From: Thermoleophilia bacterium
Lineage (GTDB): Bacteria > Actinomycetota > Thermoleophilia > Gaiellales > Gaiellaceae
DNA length: 25,867 nt
Direction: 5' to 3'
NCBI GenBank assembly: GCA_013362295.1
Contig: JABFWJ010000478.1
Location: forward strand, 1-25,867
Every line of letters begins with the position of its first letter. The stretch's first letter is position 1. Both the position numbers and the translations under genes were made by a program. Under the pieces are notes generated by a model. The model was not told the DNA's origin and made no database searches. It was given only the letters and a program-made list of their open reading frames with translations. Positions 5,818 through 15,321 of this stretch are shown here, in pieces.

Positions 5818-7562
5818 CTACCGCCTGACGACCTTCTCGCAGTGGTGGACGTGATCGATCCGGTCGACCACGGCGATGTCGGGCTCGGTGCCGCAGTCGA
5901 TCCAGTCGCGCTGCCCGTCGCGGGCATAGACGACGTCGCTCCCCCCGCGGGCGATGATCGTGTCGTTCCCGGGCCCGCCGACGACCGTGTCGGGTCCGTT
6001 CCCCGCGTCCAGATAGTCGTTGCCCTTGCCCCCGTCGATCCGATCCGCACCGGGCAGGCCGCAGATGCGGTCGTTGCCGGGCGTCCCGCGGAGCACGTCG
6101 GGCCCGAAGGTCCCCACGACCGTGCACGGGAGGACGGTTGCCCCCACGCGTTCCGTCGCGTCCGCCGGCGTCACGTCGCGCTCCGCGGCGTGAGCCGTGA
6201 TCGTCGCCGTGAGCAGCCCGGCGCTCTTGCCGCTCCAGGAGCCGGAGACCGTGACGGTTTGGCCGGGGAGCACGACGTCGAAGACGACGGACGTCGGCGT
6301 CGGCCCCCCGCCGAGCGAGATATCGCCCTGCGCAGCAGTGGCGCTCACCACCACGTCTGTGGCAGGCCGGTTGCCGCGGTTCTCGACCATGATCGTCAGC
6401 CCGGTCGATGCGCCGAGCGCGATCGGCGAGCGGTCGACGGTTGCGCGCAGGCGCAGGTCGACGCAGTCGTTCGTCCCGCCCGGCAGAGCGCCCGGCTGCC
6501 ACCACGGTCCGGCCGCGATCCCGGCCAGCGCGGCGACGGGCTGCTGGCAGGTGCCGTCGGCGTTCATCTGCCAGACGACGCGGTCGGTGCCGCCGCGGAA
6601 CGTGCGGAAGAAGAGCCGTTTGCCGTCGGGCCACCAGGACGGGGTGTCGCTCGTCGGGCCGACGACGTTCGGGTCGAGCCAGCCCGTGAGACGGCGGCTC
6701 TCGCCGCTCGCGGCGTCGGCAACGTAGACGTCGGTGTTCGCCAACGGGCCGAAGCGGCTGGCCGGCAGCGGCAAGATCCGCGTGGCCGCGTAGGCGACGG
6801 AACGCCCGTCGGGTGACCAGGACGGCGCGCCCGTCAGTCCGCCTGCGGCGAGCACCCGCGCCTGCGACCCGTCGGCCGCGGCGACTTCGAGCCGCCCCGT
6901 TCCGTTCGGAAACGCGATCCGCGTTCCGTCGGGCGACCAGTAGCCGGCCTCGCCCGCGCCGAAGGGGTGCGTCTCGGCGATCCGGCGCGCCACTCCGGAC
7001 TGCACGTCGACCGTCCAGAGCCCCCAGGAGGTCGTCGCGTCGCCCCGGTCGTAGAGGACGAGCGAGCCGCCCGGCTGCCAGGCGACGCCGCGCTTCGGCC
7101 CGCCGTCGGTCGTCAGTCGGCGCGGCTCGCCGCCGGCGACCGGAACGATCCAGACATCGGCGCTCTCGGACGACGTTCCGTTCGACTCGAGGTAGGCGAG
7201 CTGCGTACCGTCCGGCGACCACGCCGGTCCCGAGCGGAAGTGATTCGGCTGCGCGCCGTGCGTGACCGCCCGCAGGCCGCCTCCGTCCGCGTCGACGACG
7301 TAGATCTCACTCGGGCCGGAGCCGTTCGGCTCGCGGTTCGTCGCGAACGCGACCTGCCGTCCGTCGAGGGACCAGACGGGACTCGGCGCCAGCCCCGCGC
7401 CGCCGGTCAGGCTCGTCCGGCCCGTTCGTCGAGTTGCGACACGACGACGTCGGAGCCGCGCGAGCCCACCGTCGTGGTGAAGAGCAGCAGCGGCTCGGCC
7501 GGCCCCGCCGAGGCGGCCCCCACGGGGAGCAGGAGCATCCCGAGCACGACGAGCTTCCTCAC
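5818..7562 (-). pseudogene. Secreted WSPDG-repeat (TolB/PD40) protein with CARDB and RTX-like repeats, frameshifted near its N terminus
   Basis: The N terminus (GTG 7562; KLVVLGMLLLPVGAASA) is a signal peptide followed by LLLFTTTVGSRGSDVVVSQL. The frame then runs into TGA at 7410-7408. Homology continues in another register from RTGRTSLTGGAGLAPSPVWS to the stop at 5818, so one base appears to be missing near 7421-7430. Downstream are repeated PD40 blades (VWSLDGRQVAFAT, AWSPDGTQLAYL, YWSPDGTRIAF, SWSPDGRSVAYA, SWWPDGKRLFFR). Next is a CARDB-like beta domain (GLTIMVENRGNRPATDVVVS) and RTX-type nonapeptide repeats (GTPGNDRICGLPGADRIDGG, GGPGNDTII) that in this fold bind calcium outside the cell. 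It ends with DWIDCGTEPDIAVVDRIDHV, a tail usual in actinobacterial versions. Function is unknown; an exported calcium-stabilised propeller is the best description. Sequencing error and true mutation cannot be separated here. Confidence 0.75.
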
Positions 7563-7568
7563 GACGCC

Positions 7569-7574
7569 AGGCTA
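7569..7574 (-). promoter_or_regulatory. -10 box (TAGCCT) of the propeller/RTX gene
   Basis: TAGCCT lies on the minus strand and is followed by 6 nt and GTG 7562. A TTGACG hexamer (7600-7595) lies 20 nt upstream and could be a loosely spaced -35. The region is shared with the divergent ettA promoter. Confidence 0.45.
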
Positions 7575-7608
7575 CGACCGAGCGGTAAGGGCTTCGTCAA
7601 CGCGGTGT

Positions 7609-7614
7609 TACCTT
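7609..7614 (+). promoter_or_regulatory. -10 box (TACCTT) of ettA
   Basis: TACCTT is followed by 7 nt and GTG 7622 with no Shine-Dalgarno, consistent with a leaderless ettA mRNA. It overlaps the divergent control region of the propeller/RTX gene. Confidence 0.4.
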
Positions 7615-7621
7615 GCTCGGC

Positions 7622-9295
<1,674 letters not shown>

Positions 9296-9359
9296 CTCCG
9301 CACGCCTGATTCGCATGCTGGTAAAAGCAGAGCGAGCCAGATTGCAGCCTTTGGGTTTT

Positions 9360-9398
9360 CGCTCGAATCTGGTTCGGCTGCGCCGAATCAGGTTCGGG
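9360..9398. repeat. Intergenic palindromic repeat, copy 1
   Basis: This 39-nt element has TTCGGC-TGC-GCCGAA at its centre, extended by CTG/CAG arms. It matches 19503-19541 with only two differences. It lies between ettA and the yceH-like gene, directly in front of the latter's -10 box. Confidence 0.75.
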
Positions 9399-9401
9399 TT
9401 T

Positions 9402-9407
9402 TAAGCT
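9402..9407 (+). promoter_or_regulatory. -10 box (TAAGCT) of the yceH-like gene
   Basis: TAAGCT is followed by 7 nt and ATG 9415 with no Shine-Dalgarno, so the transcript is probably leaderless. It begins 4 nt after the palindromic repeat. Confidence 0.45.
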
Positions 9408-9414
9408 GCCCGCG

Positions 9415-10029
9415 ATGTCAGCCCAGCGCCTGGAGCCGACCGAGCTGCGCGTGCTCGGCTGCCTGATCGAGAAGCAGCGGACGACGCCCGACCAGTACCC
9501 GCTGACGCTGAATGCGCTGCGGCTCGCCTGCAACCAGGCGACGAACCGCGACCCCGTCGTCGCCTACGACGAGGCGCAGGTGCGCACGGCGGCGCAGCGC
9601 CTCGGGCAGATCGGCTGGGCGCGGCTTGCGACCGGCCCGGGGTCACGGGTCGCGAAGTACCGGCAGCTCTTCGACGAGGCGCTCGACCTGCTCCCCTCCG
9701 AGTCGGCGGTGCTCGCCGTGCTCATGCTGCGGGGCCCGCAGACGGTCGCCGAGCTGAAGGCGCGCACCGAGCGCCTGCATCACTTCTCCGGCAACGACGA
9801 GGTGGAGGCGACGCTCAGGCGGCTCGACGCGCGCGAGCTCGCACACCTCCTGCCGAAGCGGCCGGGCCAGCGCGAGGAGCGCTGGACGCACCTCCTCGGC
9901 TCGGGGCCGACCGGGGCCGGCCCGGTCGAGGAGCCCGAGGTCCCCGCCGGGGAGCCCAGCTCGCTGGAGCGGCGGCTGGAGCACCTCGAAGCGCGCGTCG
10001 CCGAGCTGGAACGCAAGCTCCTTTCCTGA
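9415..10029 (+). CDS. YceH-family (DUF480) winged-helix protein
   Basis: The 204-residue product matches the YceH/DUF480 family throughout: LEPTELRVLGCLIEKQRTTP, DQYPLTLNALRLACNQATNR, a second winged-helix half beginning LPSESAVLAVLMLRGPQTVA, and HHFSGNDEVEATLRRL. These proteins are built of two winged-helix repeats and are presumed to bind DNA or act as regulators; their biochemical role is not established. The C terminus (SSLERRLEHLEARVAELERK) is a predicted coiled coil that could mediate dimerisation. The ATG is preceded by TAAGCT at 7 nt. A GC-rich hairpin without a U-tract follows at 10040-10063. Confidence 0.88.
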   Translation: MSAQRLEPTELRVLGCLIEKQRTTPDQYPLTLNALRLACNQATNRDPVVAYDEAQVRTAAQRLGQIGWARLATGPGSRVAKYRQLFDEALDLLPSESAVLAVLMLRGPQTVAELKARTERLHHFSGNDEVEATLRRLDARELAHLLPKRPGQREERWTHLLGSGPTGAGPVEEPEVPAGEPSSLERRLEHLEARVAELERKLLS

Positions 10030-10039
10030 CGACCCTCGA

Positions 10040-10063
10040 CCCGGCGCCCGCGCGGACGCCGGG
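10040..10063 (+). terminator. Weak hairpin downstream of the yceH-like gene
   Basis: CCCGGCG and CGCCGGG form a 7-bp stem with a 10-nt loop, 11 nt after the stop codon. No U-tract follows, so intrinsic termination is doubtful. Confidence 0.3.
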
Positions 10064-10080
10064 CCGAAGAAGCGCGACGC

Positions 10081-10305
10081 CTACAGGTTTGCGGCGGCGG
10101 TTCCCTCGTGGTTGCAGTGGTGACCGCTCCGCACGCTGGAACCCATCATCACGTGTGGCTTCGCCACCATGTGAGGACGGACCACCTTGTGCACCGTGGG
10201 CTTCGTGCTGTGTGAGCTGCCATGCGTGGCTGCAAACGCGCCGCCCCCACCGACAACGGCGAGCGCGACGATCGACGAGCCGATGGCTGCCCTGCGACCG
10301 AGCAT
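10081..10305 (-). CDS. Small secreted His-rich protein (74 aa)
   Basis: A strong Shine-Dalgarno (AAAGGAG, 6 nt before ATG 10305) supports this gene. The product has an Arg-Arg leader (MLGRRAAIGSSIVALAVVGG) followed by AFAA, a plausible signal peptide of Sec or weak Tat type. The mature part of about 45 residues is rich in His, Lys, Val and Met (HKVVRPHMVAKPHVMM) and ends with SGHHCNHEG, a HHCNH cluster that could bind a metal. I do not recognise the family; metal binding is inferred from composition only. It lies between convergent yceH and the sufD operon, with its own ribosome site. Confidence 0.65.
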   Translation of the reverse strand: MLGRRAAIGSSIVALAVVGGGGAFAATHGSSHSTKPTVHKVVRPHMVAKPHVMMGSSVRSGHHCNHEGTAAANL

Positions 10306-10340
10306 GGACGTCTCCTTTCGCTCGGGTCACGGGCAGTCTC

Positions 10341-10427
10341 TCACAGCGCGCGGAAAACTGCGCGTACCAGCACGAGGAGAATCGCGACGAAGATCGCGAC
10401 GACTGCCGCAGCGGGGGTCAGTTGCAT
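10341..10427 (-). CDS. Single-pass membrane micropeptide (28 aa)
   Basis: This short ORF has an excellent ribosome site (GGAGGTG, 10440-10434, then 6 nt and ATG 10427). It encodes 28 residues that are almost entirely one hydrophobic helix (AAAVVAIFVAILLVLV) flanked by MQLTP and a basic RAVFRAL end, so a bitopic inner-membrane peptide is predicted. It lies downstream of the sufD terminator-like hairpin and 35 nt upstream of the His-rich secreted protein, so the two small genes may be co-transcribed. Its size is below usual gene-calling limits. Function is unknown; small single-helix proteins often modulate a larger membrane complex, but no partner is indicated. Confidence 0.55.
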   Translation of the reverse strand: MQLTPAAAVVAIFVAILLVLVRAVFRAL

Positions 10428-10469
10428 CCGTGGCACCTCCGCGGTTTGACCGACGCATGCTCACTCGCA

Positions 10470-10493
10470 AAGGGGGAGCGCGACATCCCCCTT
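10470..10493 (-). terminator. Terminator-like hairpin after sufD
   Basis: Minus-strand AAGGGGGA, an 8-nt loop and TCCCCCTT form an 8-bp stem ending in a short T run, 10 nt beyond the sufD stop. It probably ends the suf transcript. Confidence 0.5.
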
Positions 10494-10502
10494 CCGGGGT
10501 AA

Positions 10503-11663
10503 CTACGCGTGCGGGATGCGGGCTTCGAGCGCCGCGCCCAGAGCTTCGCGCACCGGCACGAGCTCGATGCGGTCGAGCACGTCCTGGAAGAACCCGCGCA
10601 CGATCAGCCGCTCCGCCTCGGCGCGGGAGAGCCCGCGCGTCATCAGATAGAAGAGCTCCTCCCGATTGACCTTGCCGAGCGTGGCGCCGTGCGTGCAGCG
10701 CACGTCGTTCGCCATGATCTCGAGGCCCGGGATCGAGTCGGCGTGCGCCTTGTCGGAGAGCAGGAGATTGCGGTTCTCCTGGTAGGCGTTCGTCTTCTGC
10801 GCTCCCTCCTCGACGCGGATCATCCCGCGCCAGACCGCGGTCGCGCTCTCGCGGAGGGCGCCCTTGAACGCGAAGTCGCTCTCCGTGTTCGGGGCGATGT
10901 GCTCCTGGAACGTGTCGTAGTCGAGGTGCTGCTCGCCGTCGGCGAAGTAGGCGCCCGTGACGCGCGAGGTGGCGCCCGGCCCGGCGAGATCGTTCTCGAT
11001 CCACACCTTGCCGCGCTTCGAGCCGAAGCCGCCAATCACCCAGTCGAGCTCGCTGTCACGCTCGAGCCATGCCTTGTGGCGGCCGAAGTGCCAGGTCTCC
11101 TTCGAGAGGTTCTGCAGCGAGACGTACTCGATCTTCGCGGCCGGGTCGACGAAGAGCTCGACGACGGCGTTCGTGTACGCGACCGTGTCGTCCGCGGCCG
11201 ACGAGAGGTCCTCGATCACGGTGAAGCGCGCGCCTTCGTCCGCGATCACGACCATGCGCCAGAAGAGCGCGCCGCCGCTCGAGGTCACCTGGACGTACAG
11301 CGGCTTGTCGAGCACGACGCCCTTCGGGACGTGCACGAGCAACCCGTGCTCCCAGCGCGCGAGGTTCTCGAGCGCGAACTTGTCGTCGTCCGGGATCAGC
11401 TTCGCGTCGGTGTCGCGCGGGAGCGGTTCGAAACGCACTCCTTCTGGCGCGGACAGGATCTCGATGCCGGTCTCCGTGACGACCGCGCGGCCGGCCACGT
11501 CGAGATCGAGCGCCGGCTTGGTGTCTGATACCGGAACGGTGTCTGACACCTCTTGGGGAGCGAAGCCGCGCAGGTCGGTGAAGCGCCAGTGCTCGTCGGA
11601 GGTCGACGGCAGCGGCAGCTCCGCGAAGCGCTTCGCGGCCTCGTCGCGTGTGATCGTGCTCAT
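10503..11663 (-). CDS. sufD: Fe-S cluster assembly protein SufD
   Basis: SufD pairs with SufB and two SufC subunits to form the SUF scaffold. The 386-residue protein starts at ATG 11663 (STITRDEAAKRFAELPLP), although the open frame extends further 5'. It shows the N-terminal DEHWRFTDLRGF motif typical of SufD, a beta-helix core and the conserved C-terminal block DVRCTHGATLGKVNREELFY followed by LMTRGLSRAEAERLIVRGFF. The CTHG motif contains the functionally important His of SufD. It is the last gene of the SDR-sufC-sufB-VOC-sufD run, separated from sufB by a VOC-family gene instead of adjoining it. A terminator-like hairpin follows. Confidence 0.93.
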   Translation of the reverse strand: MSTITRDEAAKRFAELPLPSTSDEHWRFTDLRGFAPQEVSDTVPVSDTKPALDLDVAGRAVVTETGIEILSAPEGVRFEPLPRDTDAKLIPDDDKFALENLARWEHGLLVHVPKGVVLDKPLYVQVTSSGGALFWRMVVIADEGARFTVIEDLSSAADDTVAYTNAVVELFVDPAAKIEYVSLQNLSKETWHFGRHKAWLERDSELDWVIGGFGSKRGKVWIENDLAGPGATSRVTGAYFADGEQHLDYDTFQEHIAPNTESDFAFKGALRESATAVWRGMIRVEEGAQKTNAYQENRNLLLSDKAHADSIPGLEIMANDVRCTHGATLGKVNREELFYLMTRGLSRAEAERLIVRGFFQDVLDRIELVPVREALGAALEARIPHA

Positions 11664-11673
11664 GACTGCATGC

Positions 11674-12045
11674 TCATGACGGCGGGGCTGCGTAGCGGCG
11701 ATGAAGGAGCATCTGATTGCCGTCCGGGTCGGCGAAGAACGCCATGTGGCAGACGCCGGTGTCGAGCACATCGCCGTTGAAAGCGACACCCTTCCCCTCG
11801 AGCTCCGTGCGGGCCTCGTGCACGTCCGGCACACGGAGCGCGAACCCGGCGTCGTGCGGCGATCGGAACTGACCGCCGATCGCCTCGAGGCTCAGCAGGT
11901 ACAGGAAGCCGTTGTCGCCGAGCTTGAACTCGGGGAAGCCGCCGTCACCGGTCTGCGGCAGTCCGAGCGTGTCGCGGTAGAAGGCGACGGACCGCTCCAT
12001 GTCGGTGACCGGGACGGCCCAGAAGTCGACGTGCTCGACCTGCAA
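11674..12045 (-). CDS. VOC-superfamily (glyoxalase/dioxygenase-like) protein
   Basis: The 123-aa product has the paired beta-alpha-beta-beta-beta modules of the vicinal-oxygen-chelate fold: HVDFWAVPVTDMERSVAFYR near the start, FALRVPDVHEARTELEGKG in the middle and HMAFFADPDGNQMLLHRRY at the end. Candidate metal ligands are the early His/Asp of HVDF, His of CHMAFF and the last block where a Glu is usual; here that position reads NQMLLH. Activity can therefore not be assigned. TTG 12045 begins directly after the sufB stop (TAGTTG), so it is translationally coupled, and the gene sits between sufB and sufD. A role linked to Fe-S assembly or to its stress protection is possible but unproven. Confidence 0.8.
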   Translation of the reverse strand: MQVEHVDFWAVPVTDMERSVAFYRDTLGLPQTGDGGFPEFKLGDNGFLYLLSLEAIGGQFRSPHDAGFALRVPDVHEARTELEGKGVAFNGDVLDTGVCHMAFFADPDGNQMLLHRRYAAPPS

Positions 12046-13470
12046 CTAGCCGACCGACCCCTCCATCTGCAGCTGGATCAGCCGGTTCATCTCGACCGCG
12101 TACTCGAGCGGCAGCTCCTTCGTGATCGGCTCGACGAAGCCGCTGACGACCATCGCCGAGGCCTCGGCCTCGGAGAGGCCGCGCGACATCAGGTAGAAGA
12201 GCTGCTCCTCGCCGATCTTCGAGACGGTCGCCTCGTGGCCGATGTCGACGTCGTTCTCGTCGATGCGGATGTACGGGTACGTGTCGGAGCGCGAGTCCTC
12301 GTCGAGGATCAGCGCGTCGCAGACGACCTTCGACTTCGAGCCGTGCGCGCCCTTCGCCACCTCGAGCAGGCCGCGATAACCGGCACGGCCGCCGTTTTTC
12401 GAGATCGACTTCGACGTGATCACGCTCGACGTGTTCGGCGCGACGTGCACGCACTTGCCGCCTGCGTCCTGGTGCTGGTTCTTGCCGGCGAACGCGATCG
12501 ACAGCACCTCGCCGTGCGCGTGCTCGCCGAGCAGCCAGATCGCCGGGTACTTCATCGTCAACTTGGAGCCGAGGTTGCCGTCGACCCACTCCATCGTCGC
12601 GCCGGTCTCTGCCACCGCTCGCTTGGTGACGAGGTTGTAGACGTTCGTCGACCAGTTCTGGATCGTCGTGTAGCGGCAGCGGCCGCCCTTCTTGACGACG
12701 ATCTCGACGACGGCCGAATGCAGCGAGTCGGTGGAGTAGATCGGCGCCGTGCAGCCTTCGACGTAGTGCACGTACGCGTCCTCGTCGACGATGATCAGCG
12801 TGCGCTCGAACTGGCCCATGTTCTCCGCGTTGATGCGGAAGTAGGCCTGGAGCGGCAGCTCGATCCGGACGCCCGGCGGGACGTAGATGAACGAGCCGCC
12901 CGACCAGACCGCGCTGTTCAGCGCCGCGAACTTGTTGTCGTTCTGCGGGATGATCGTCCCGAAGTACTGCTTGAAGATGTCCTCGTGCTCGCGCAGCGCG
13001 GTGTCGGTGTCGAGGAAGATCACGCCCTGCGAGGTGAGGTTCTCCTGCAGCTTGTGGTACACGACCTCGCTCTCGTACTGCGCGCCGACGCCGGCGAGGT
13101 ACTTCTTCTCCGCCTCGGGGATGCCGAGCTTGTCCCACGTGTCCTTGATGTCGGCGGGCAGGTCTTCCCACGACTCGGCCTGCTTCTCGGTGGGCTTGAT
13201 GTAGTAGTAGATGCTCTCGAAGTCGATCTCCGTCAGCGTCGGCATGCCGCCCCAGGTCGGCATCGGCCGCGCGAGGAAGTAGTCGAGCGAGCGGTGGCGG
13301 AACTTCCGCATCCAGTCCGGCTCGTTCTTGTGCGACGAGATCGCGTCGATCAGCTCGTGCGAGAGCCCGCGGCCGCTCTTGAAGAAGTAGTCCTCCGGGA
13401 CGTTGAAGCCGTACTTGACCTCGTAGTCGGAGCCGATCCCCTGGACGATCTCGGTCTCGGTCTGCGTCAT
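12046..13470 (-). CDS. sufB: Fe-S cluster assembly scaffold SufB
   Basis: SufB is the scaffold subunit on which the nascent Fe-S cluster is built. The 474-residue protein begins at ATG 13470, overlapping the sufC stop (TAATG). It shows family landmarks YEVKYGFNVPEDYFFKSGRG, NEPDWMRKFRHRSLDYF, FIYVPPGVRIELPLQAYFRI, YVHYVEGCTAPIYSTDSLHS, GKNQHQDAGGKCVHVAPNTS and IGHEATVSKIGEEQLFYLMS. The length is normal and the frame is unbroken. The TAATG overlap implies coupled translation with SufC, as expected for an SufBC2D complex. The order here is C-B-VOC-D, with the SufS/SufU sulfur donors about 7 kb away. Confidence 0.95.
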   Translation of the reverse strand: MTQTETEIVQGIGSDYEVKYGFNVPEDYFFKSGRGLSHELIDAISSHKNEPDWMRKFRHRSLDYFLARPMPTWGGMPTLTEIDFESIYYYIKPTEKQAESWEDLPADIKDTWDKLGIPEAEKKYLAGVGAQYESEVVYHKLQENLTSQGVIFLDTDTALREHEDIFKQYFGTIIPQNDNKFAALNSAVWSGGSFIYVPPGVRIELPLQAYFRINAENMGQFERTLIIVDEDAYVHYVEGCTAPIYSTDSLHSAVVEIVVKKGGRCRYTTIQNWSTNVYNLVTKRAVAETGATMEWVDGNLGSKLTMKYPAIWLLGEHAHGEVLSIAFAGKNQHQDAGGKCVHVAPNTSSVITSKSISKNGGRAGYRGLLEVAKGAHGSKSKVVCDALILDEDSRSDTYPYIRIDENDVDIGHEATVSKIGEEQLFYLMSRGLSEAEASAMVVSGFVEPITKELPLEYAVEMNRLIQLQMEGSVG

Positions 13471-14237
13471 TACACCGGCACCTCTTCCCACTGCTCGTAT
13501 CCTGACGCCTCGAGCTTCTCGGCGAGCTCGGGCCCGCCCTCCTCGACGATCCTGCCGCCGACGAAGACGTGTACGTAGTCGGGCGTGATGTAGTTGAGGA
13601 TCCGCTGGTAGTGCGTGATCACGAGTGCGCCCATGTCGGGGCCGACGAGTTGCTGGACGCCCGCGGCGACGACCTTGAGCGCGTCGATGTCCAGCCCGGA
13701 GTCGGTCTCGTCGAGCACCGCGATCTTCGGCTGCAGCATCGCCATCTGCAGGATCTCGACGCGCTTCTTCTCGCCGCCGGAGAAACCGTCGTTGAGGTAG
13801 CGCGAGGCGAGCTCGCGGCTGACCTTCAGGTCGTCCATCTTCGCGAGGAACAGCTTGCGGAACTCGGGCACCGGCATCGGGTCGTCGACGCCGCCCGCAC
13901 GAGCCTTGCGCACGGCGTTCAGCGCCTGCCGCAGGAAGTTCGTGACGGTGACGCCGGGGATCGCGTGCGGATACTGGAACGCGAGGAACAACCCGGCCTG
14001 CGCGCGCTCGTCGGCACCGGCCTCGGTGAGGTCCTTGCCGTCGAGCAGGATCTGGCCCTCGGTGACCTCGTAGGCCGGGTGGCCGGCTATCGCGTAGGCG
14101 AGCGTCGACTTGCCGGAGCCGTTCGGGCCCATGACGGCATGCACCTCGCCGGACGAGATCCGGAGGTCCACGCCTCGGACGATCGGGGTGCCGTCCTCGA
14201 GGGCGACGTGCAGATTCTTCAGTTCCAGGGTTGCCAC
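13470..14237 (-). CDS. sufC: Fe-S cluster assembly ATPase SufC
   Basis: SufC is the ABC-type ATPase that drives conformational change in the SufB-SufD scaffold. The 255-residue sequence has Walker A GPNGSGKST (residues 37-45), Q-loop region LFLAFQYPHAIPGVTVTNFL, signature FSGGEKKRVEILQMAM and Walker B KIAVLDETDSGLD. The Asp-Glu-Thr-Asp form of Walker B and the AFQYPxxIPGV motif are typical of SufC rather than transport ATPases. The start is GTG 14237 (family start ATLELKNLHV); only a distant GAGG lies upstream. The gene begins 14 nt after the SDR stop, so it may be cotranscribed with it. Its TAA overlaps the sufB ATG. Confidence 0.95.
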   Translation of the reverse strand: MATLELKNLHVALEDGTPIVRGVDLRISSGEVHAVMGPNGSGKSTLAYAIAGHPAYEVTEGQILLDGKDLTEAGADERAQAGLFLAFQYPHAIPGVTVTNFLRQALNAVRKARAGGVDDPMPVPEFRKLFLAKMDDLKVSRELASRYLNDGFSGGEKKRVEILQMAMLQPKIAVLDETDSGLDIDALKVVAAGVQQLVGPDMGALVITHYQRILNYITPDYVHVFVGGRIVEEGGPELAEKLEASGYEQWEEVPV

Positions 14238-14251
14238 GTGCTGCTACCGCC

Positions 14252-15265
14252 TCAGGGCCGCCGGACGGGCGTTTTTGCCCGTCCGTTCGTGACACTCATC
14301 GTAGCCAAGCCCACCCCGGCAACCGCAGCCCCAAGGATGAAGCGGCGCAGGCGCAGCGATGTCCACGCGGTGCTGCGGCGCGACTGTCCGCTGAAGCGAC
14401 CGCGGGCGCCGCGATCCCCCGCAAGCGGTTCGAACAGGTTATCCGGAGAGCCGACCGGCTTTTCCTCGGCGGTGTGCTGGCCGCTCCACCCGGTCCGCAC
14501 CAGCACGCGGTCGCCGGCGCGCGGCGAGAGCTTCTGGCCCCAGAGGAGCTTCTGCGCGCCCCATCCGATCGGCAGCTCGCGCACCGGATGCTCGAACGTG
14601 TGCACGACCGCCTCGGCGAAGGGTTCCGGCTCGTAGATCGGCGGCACGGGCTGCGGTTGCTTCCCGAGATACTGGCGTGCCGTGTCGAACTGCGGCGTGT
14701 TGATCGCGCCGGGAAGGCAGAGCGTGATGTCGACCGGAATGCCGTGTTTGCGATGCTCGACGCGTGCGCTCTCGAAGAACGTCCGGCCGGCCGCCTTCGA
14801 CGAGCAGTACGCCGCCTGCAGCGGGATGCCCCGGTAGGCGAGCGCCGAGCTGACGTGTGCGAACGTGCCGCCCGTCTCGACGAGCTTCGGCAAGGCGGCC
14901 CAGTAGCAGTTGACCGCGCCCAGGAAGTTGACGTCGAGGACGCGGCGCAGCTCTTCCGGCCGGAGCTCGCGCGCCTCCTGGTAGACGGTGACCATGGCGT
15001 TCGCGCAGAAGGTGTCGATGCGCCCGAATGCGTCGACGGCCGCCTCGACGATGCGATGGCAGTCGTCGAGAGAGGCGACGTCGGCCTGCACGGCGTGCGC
15101 CCTTGGACCAAGCTCGGCGGCGGTCGCGTCGAGCGCGTCGCCGCCTCGGGCCGCAACGACAACGGCCGCCCCGCGGCTCGCAGCCAGGCGCGCGATCGCG
15201 CGCCCAAGGCCGGCAGAGCCTCCGGTGACGACGACCACCTGCTCCGCCAGCGGTTTCTTGGCCAT
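14252..15265 (-). CDS. Short-chain dehydrogenase/reductase with C-terminal membrane extension
   Basis: This is a classical SDR with NAD(P)-binding TGGSAGLG (residues 14-21), an Asn in DVNFLGA (about 113), and catalytic Ser (HVSS, about 139-140), Tyr153 and Lys157 (YCSSK). The usual NNAG motif is replaced by CANAMVT. The enzyme domain ends near residue 250. The extension contains a low-complexity Arg/Ser region and a hydrophobic segment (FILGAAVAGVGLATMSV), so the protein may be tail-anchored. Substrate is not predictable from sequence. AGAAGG lies 8 nt before ATG 15265. It is transcribed toward sufC with a 14-nt gap and is divergent from tatA. An 8-9 bp hairpin is embedded in its last codons. 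Confidence 0.85.
   Translation of the reverse strand: MAKKPLAEQVVVVTGGSAGLGRAIARLAASRGAAVVVAARGGDALDATAAELGPRAHAVQADVASLDDCHRIVEAAVDAFGRIDTFCANAMVTVYQEARELRPEELRRVLDVNFLGAVNCYWAALPKLVETGGTFAHVSSALAYRGIPLQAAYCSSKAAGRTFFESARVEHRKHGIPVDITLCLPGAINTPQFDTARQYLGKQPQPVPPIYEPEPFAEAVVHTFEHPVRELPIGWGAQKLLWGQKLSPRAGDRVLVRTGWSGQHTAEEKPVGSPDNLFEPLAGDRGARGRFSGQSRRSTAWTSLRLRRFILGAAVAGVGLATMSVTNGRAKTPVRRP
14262..14285 (-). terminator. Perfect hairpin at the 3' end of the SDR gene
   Basis: CGGACGGGC and GCCCGTCCG form 9 bp around a 6-nt loop that reads AAAAAC on the minus strand. It overlaps the last SDR codons. No U-tract follows on either strand, so it is more likely an RNA-stability element or partial attenuator between SDR and sufC than a full terminator. 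Confidence 0.4.
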
Positions 15266-15309
15266 GTGTGAAGCCTTCTGCCCGGGGTGGAGAAGCGGCG
15301 AAACGCTGG

Positions 15310-15315
15310 TAGGGT
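15310..15315 (+). promoter_or_regulatory. -10 box (TAGGGT) of tatA
   Basis: TAGGGT is followed by exactly 6 nt and ATG 15322, with no Shine-Dalgarno. This is the same leaderless arrangement as sufS. Confidence 0.5.
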
Positions 15316-15321
15316 GAACGC

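Noticed and set aside
3599..5854. 751-codon open frame on the plus strand
   Set aside because: Antisense shadow of sufS/sufU/Rieske, whose motifs are unequivocal on the minus strand.
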